The notes under the pieces were generated by a model that saw only the letters and a list, made by a program, of their open reading frames with translations, had not been told where the DNA came from and ran no database searches. From assembly GCA_949130495.1 (NCBI GenBank), contig OX422207.1, positions 710,988,456 to 711,052,455 on the forward strand: a DNA stretch of 64,000 bases. Reading direction: 5' to 3'. Every line of letters starts with the position of its first letter. The stretch's first letter is position 1. Shown here one piece after another: positions 62,931 through 64,000 of the stretch. Origin of the DNA: Sambucus nigra. Lineage: Eukaryota; Streptophyta; Magnoliopsida; Dipsacales; Adoxaceae. The position numbers and the translations under genes are program-made.

Positions 62931-64000
62931 TTAAATGTACGAATGGTGATATTGTGGTTAAATCATCTACTGTGTGATAATTGTAGAAAACGGTGAATTG
63001 ATAAAAGAATTGAAATAAGTTAATGAATATTTATTGAAGAGCTTAATTCATATTAATGAGAAACGATTCATATAAATGAATAATGTAAATGAATGATTAT
63101 ACGACGTATGGTATGGGACATACGGGGTTATGATATGGGAATGGAATTATAATATGGAGACTAGAAAAGAGGAACCATTAACTAGGAGGTCAATAGGAAA
63201 CGTTAAGTGTGCACTTTAGTTGAGAGGTGAGAATAGCAAGTGAGAGTTGGATCTAACATGTACATAATAAATGCTTTATTGCACTTGTTAAATACTTGCT
63301 GTTTTAAAAATCATTTTCACAATCGGGCTCTGACCCGTTTCCTTGCATATCTCTTTTCTATTGTATCTTCTATATCAGGTGTCCAGCAACAAGGACGCCA
63401 ACCTTAGCGGATTATGACAGGCTATGGAGCTATGGAGTTTTGCTTAGACGCCTATCCTCTTTTTGATTCACAGTATTCTTAGTTAGGGCATGTCGCCCAA
63501 AGGATTCAGTTATCTCTTTGCTATCGGGGTCAAATACTATGGTATTCGTGTCATTTTAATACATTTAATATTGTTGGGATTTCTGTAATGGATTTATATT
63601 ATTTGGGAATGTATATTCCAATTGCATTTAAATTCTTTTGTGTTATCTATTTGGTTATCAGTGTTGTAGAATAAAAATGTGTTGTGTTATTCTTAAACTG
63701 AAAATGGAGTTTGTTGAAATTAAAATTTGAAAAGTTTTTAACACCAGCTTAATTGAGTATTGGGTGAGTTGTAAATGCTTTCGACAGTGATGCTAAGAAT
63801 GAGCCAACTGTATATTCTGTTTTAATTTAGTATGGGGCTGGCCACCCGGTATTTAATTAGGCGGGGTGTTACAGAAAATAGAAAAGGTTAGACAAAAAAC
63901 TCGTATATTTTTCTACTCATTTTTCAACTTTTCATCCAAAAGAACTATTTTTCACGCATTTTTCATGTTTGCAATCAAAGGCACCATAAGAGTAAATATT

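Larger units (their letters stand above)
60631..63873 (+). mobile_element. Solo LTR of a long-LTR gypsy element, 3.24 kb
   Basis: Starts TGTAATACCCCGTG and ends GCGGGGTGTTACA, with a perfect 5-bp duplication GAAAA (60626-60630, 63874-63878). No primer site or polypurine tract adjoins it on either side, so it is a solo LTR, the product of LTR-LTR recombination. The TGTAACACCCCG/CGGGGTGTTACA ends and great length suit the Del/Tekay chromovirus type. It contains an (AT)n microsatellite and a GATC-rich palindromic stretch. Confidence 0.85.

Noticed and set aside
62737..62934. Frame ending in Ile-Tyr alternation
   Set aside because: Produced by the (AT)n tract in the solo LTR.

Overview
This is a window of a plant (eudicot-like) nuclear genome. 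It is AT-rich and full of spliced, low-density coding sequence and plant transposon families: Ty3/gypsy of the Tat lineage and of gag-only types, hAT elements with 8-bp target duplications, an L1-type LINE and a SINE. There is no bacterial-style gene organisation. I cannot name the species.

Only one host gene is supported. It is a plus-strand gene for a LisH/WD40 co-repressor of the HOS15/TBL1 type. Thirteen exons lie between 8603 and 48412, all joined by GT-AG introns with consistent reading phases. They encode the C-terminal 589 residues. The short first exon (N-terminal part of LisH) was not found in the window. The gene spans at least 39.8 kb for 1.77 kb of coding sequence, because its introns are filled with nested transposons. 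Intron 12 alone is 24.76 kb and intron 6 is 5.7 kb (introns numbered after their upstream exon, counting the missing first exon as 1).

Layout. 1-8602: upstream (or intron 1) transposon remnants, namely a minus-strand gypsy gag/PBS/LTR fragment carrying a hAT MITE, a deleted plus-strand gypsy element, and a non-autonomous LTR element (3866-6576) with an unusual internally repeated ORF. 8603-11257: exons 2-6. 11258-16988: intron 6, a stack of hAT elements three deep including a broken BED/hAT transposase. 16989-23061: exons 7-12, with hAT elements and a LINE in the introns. 23062-47821: intron 12, a four-layer nest (gypsy > hAT > hAT MITE > SINE, with a Tat gypsy and two more hATs alongside). 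47822-48412: exons 13-14. 48413-56870: 3' flank, MITE, and two rearranged pieces of a second Tat gypsy. 56871-64000: intergenic DNA with a MITE, a hAT, G-rich tracts and a 3.2-kb solo LTR.

The most unusual biology is in the Tat-type gypsy elements. Besides gag-pol (with both the retroelement RNase H and a second archaeal-type RNase H), they carry two genes on the opposite strand between integrase and the 3' LTR. One encodes a protein resembling the 'putative gypsy type transposon' domain family, with an intron; the other a coiled-coil protein of about 445 residues. Two divergent copies in the window keep the same gene order, the same intron position and the same TATA-to-ATG spacing.
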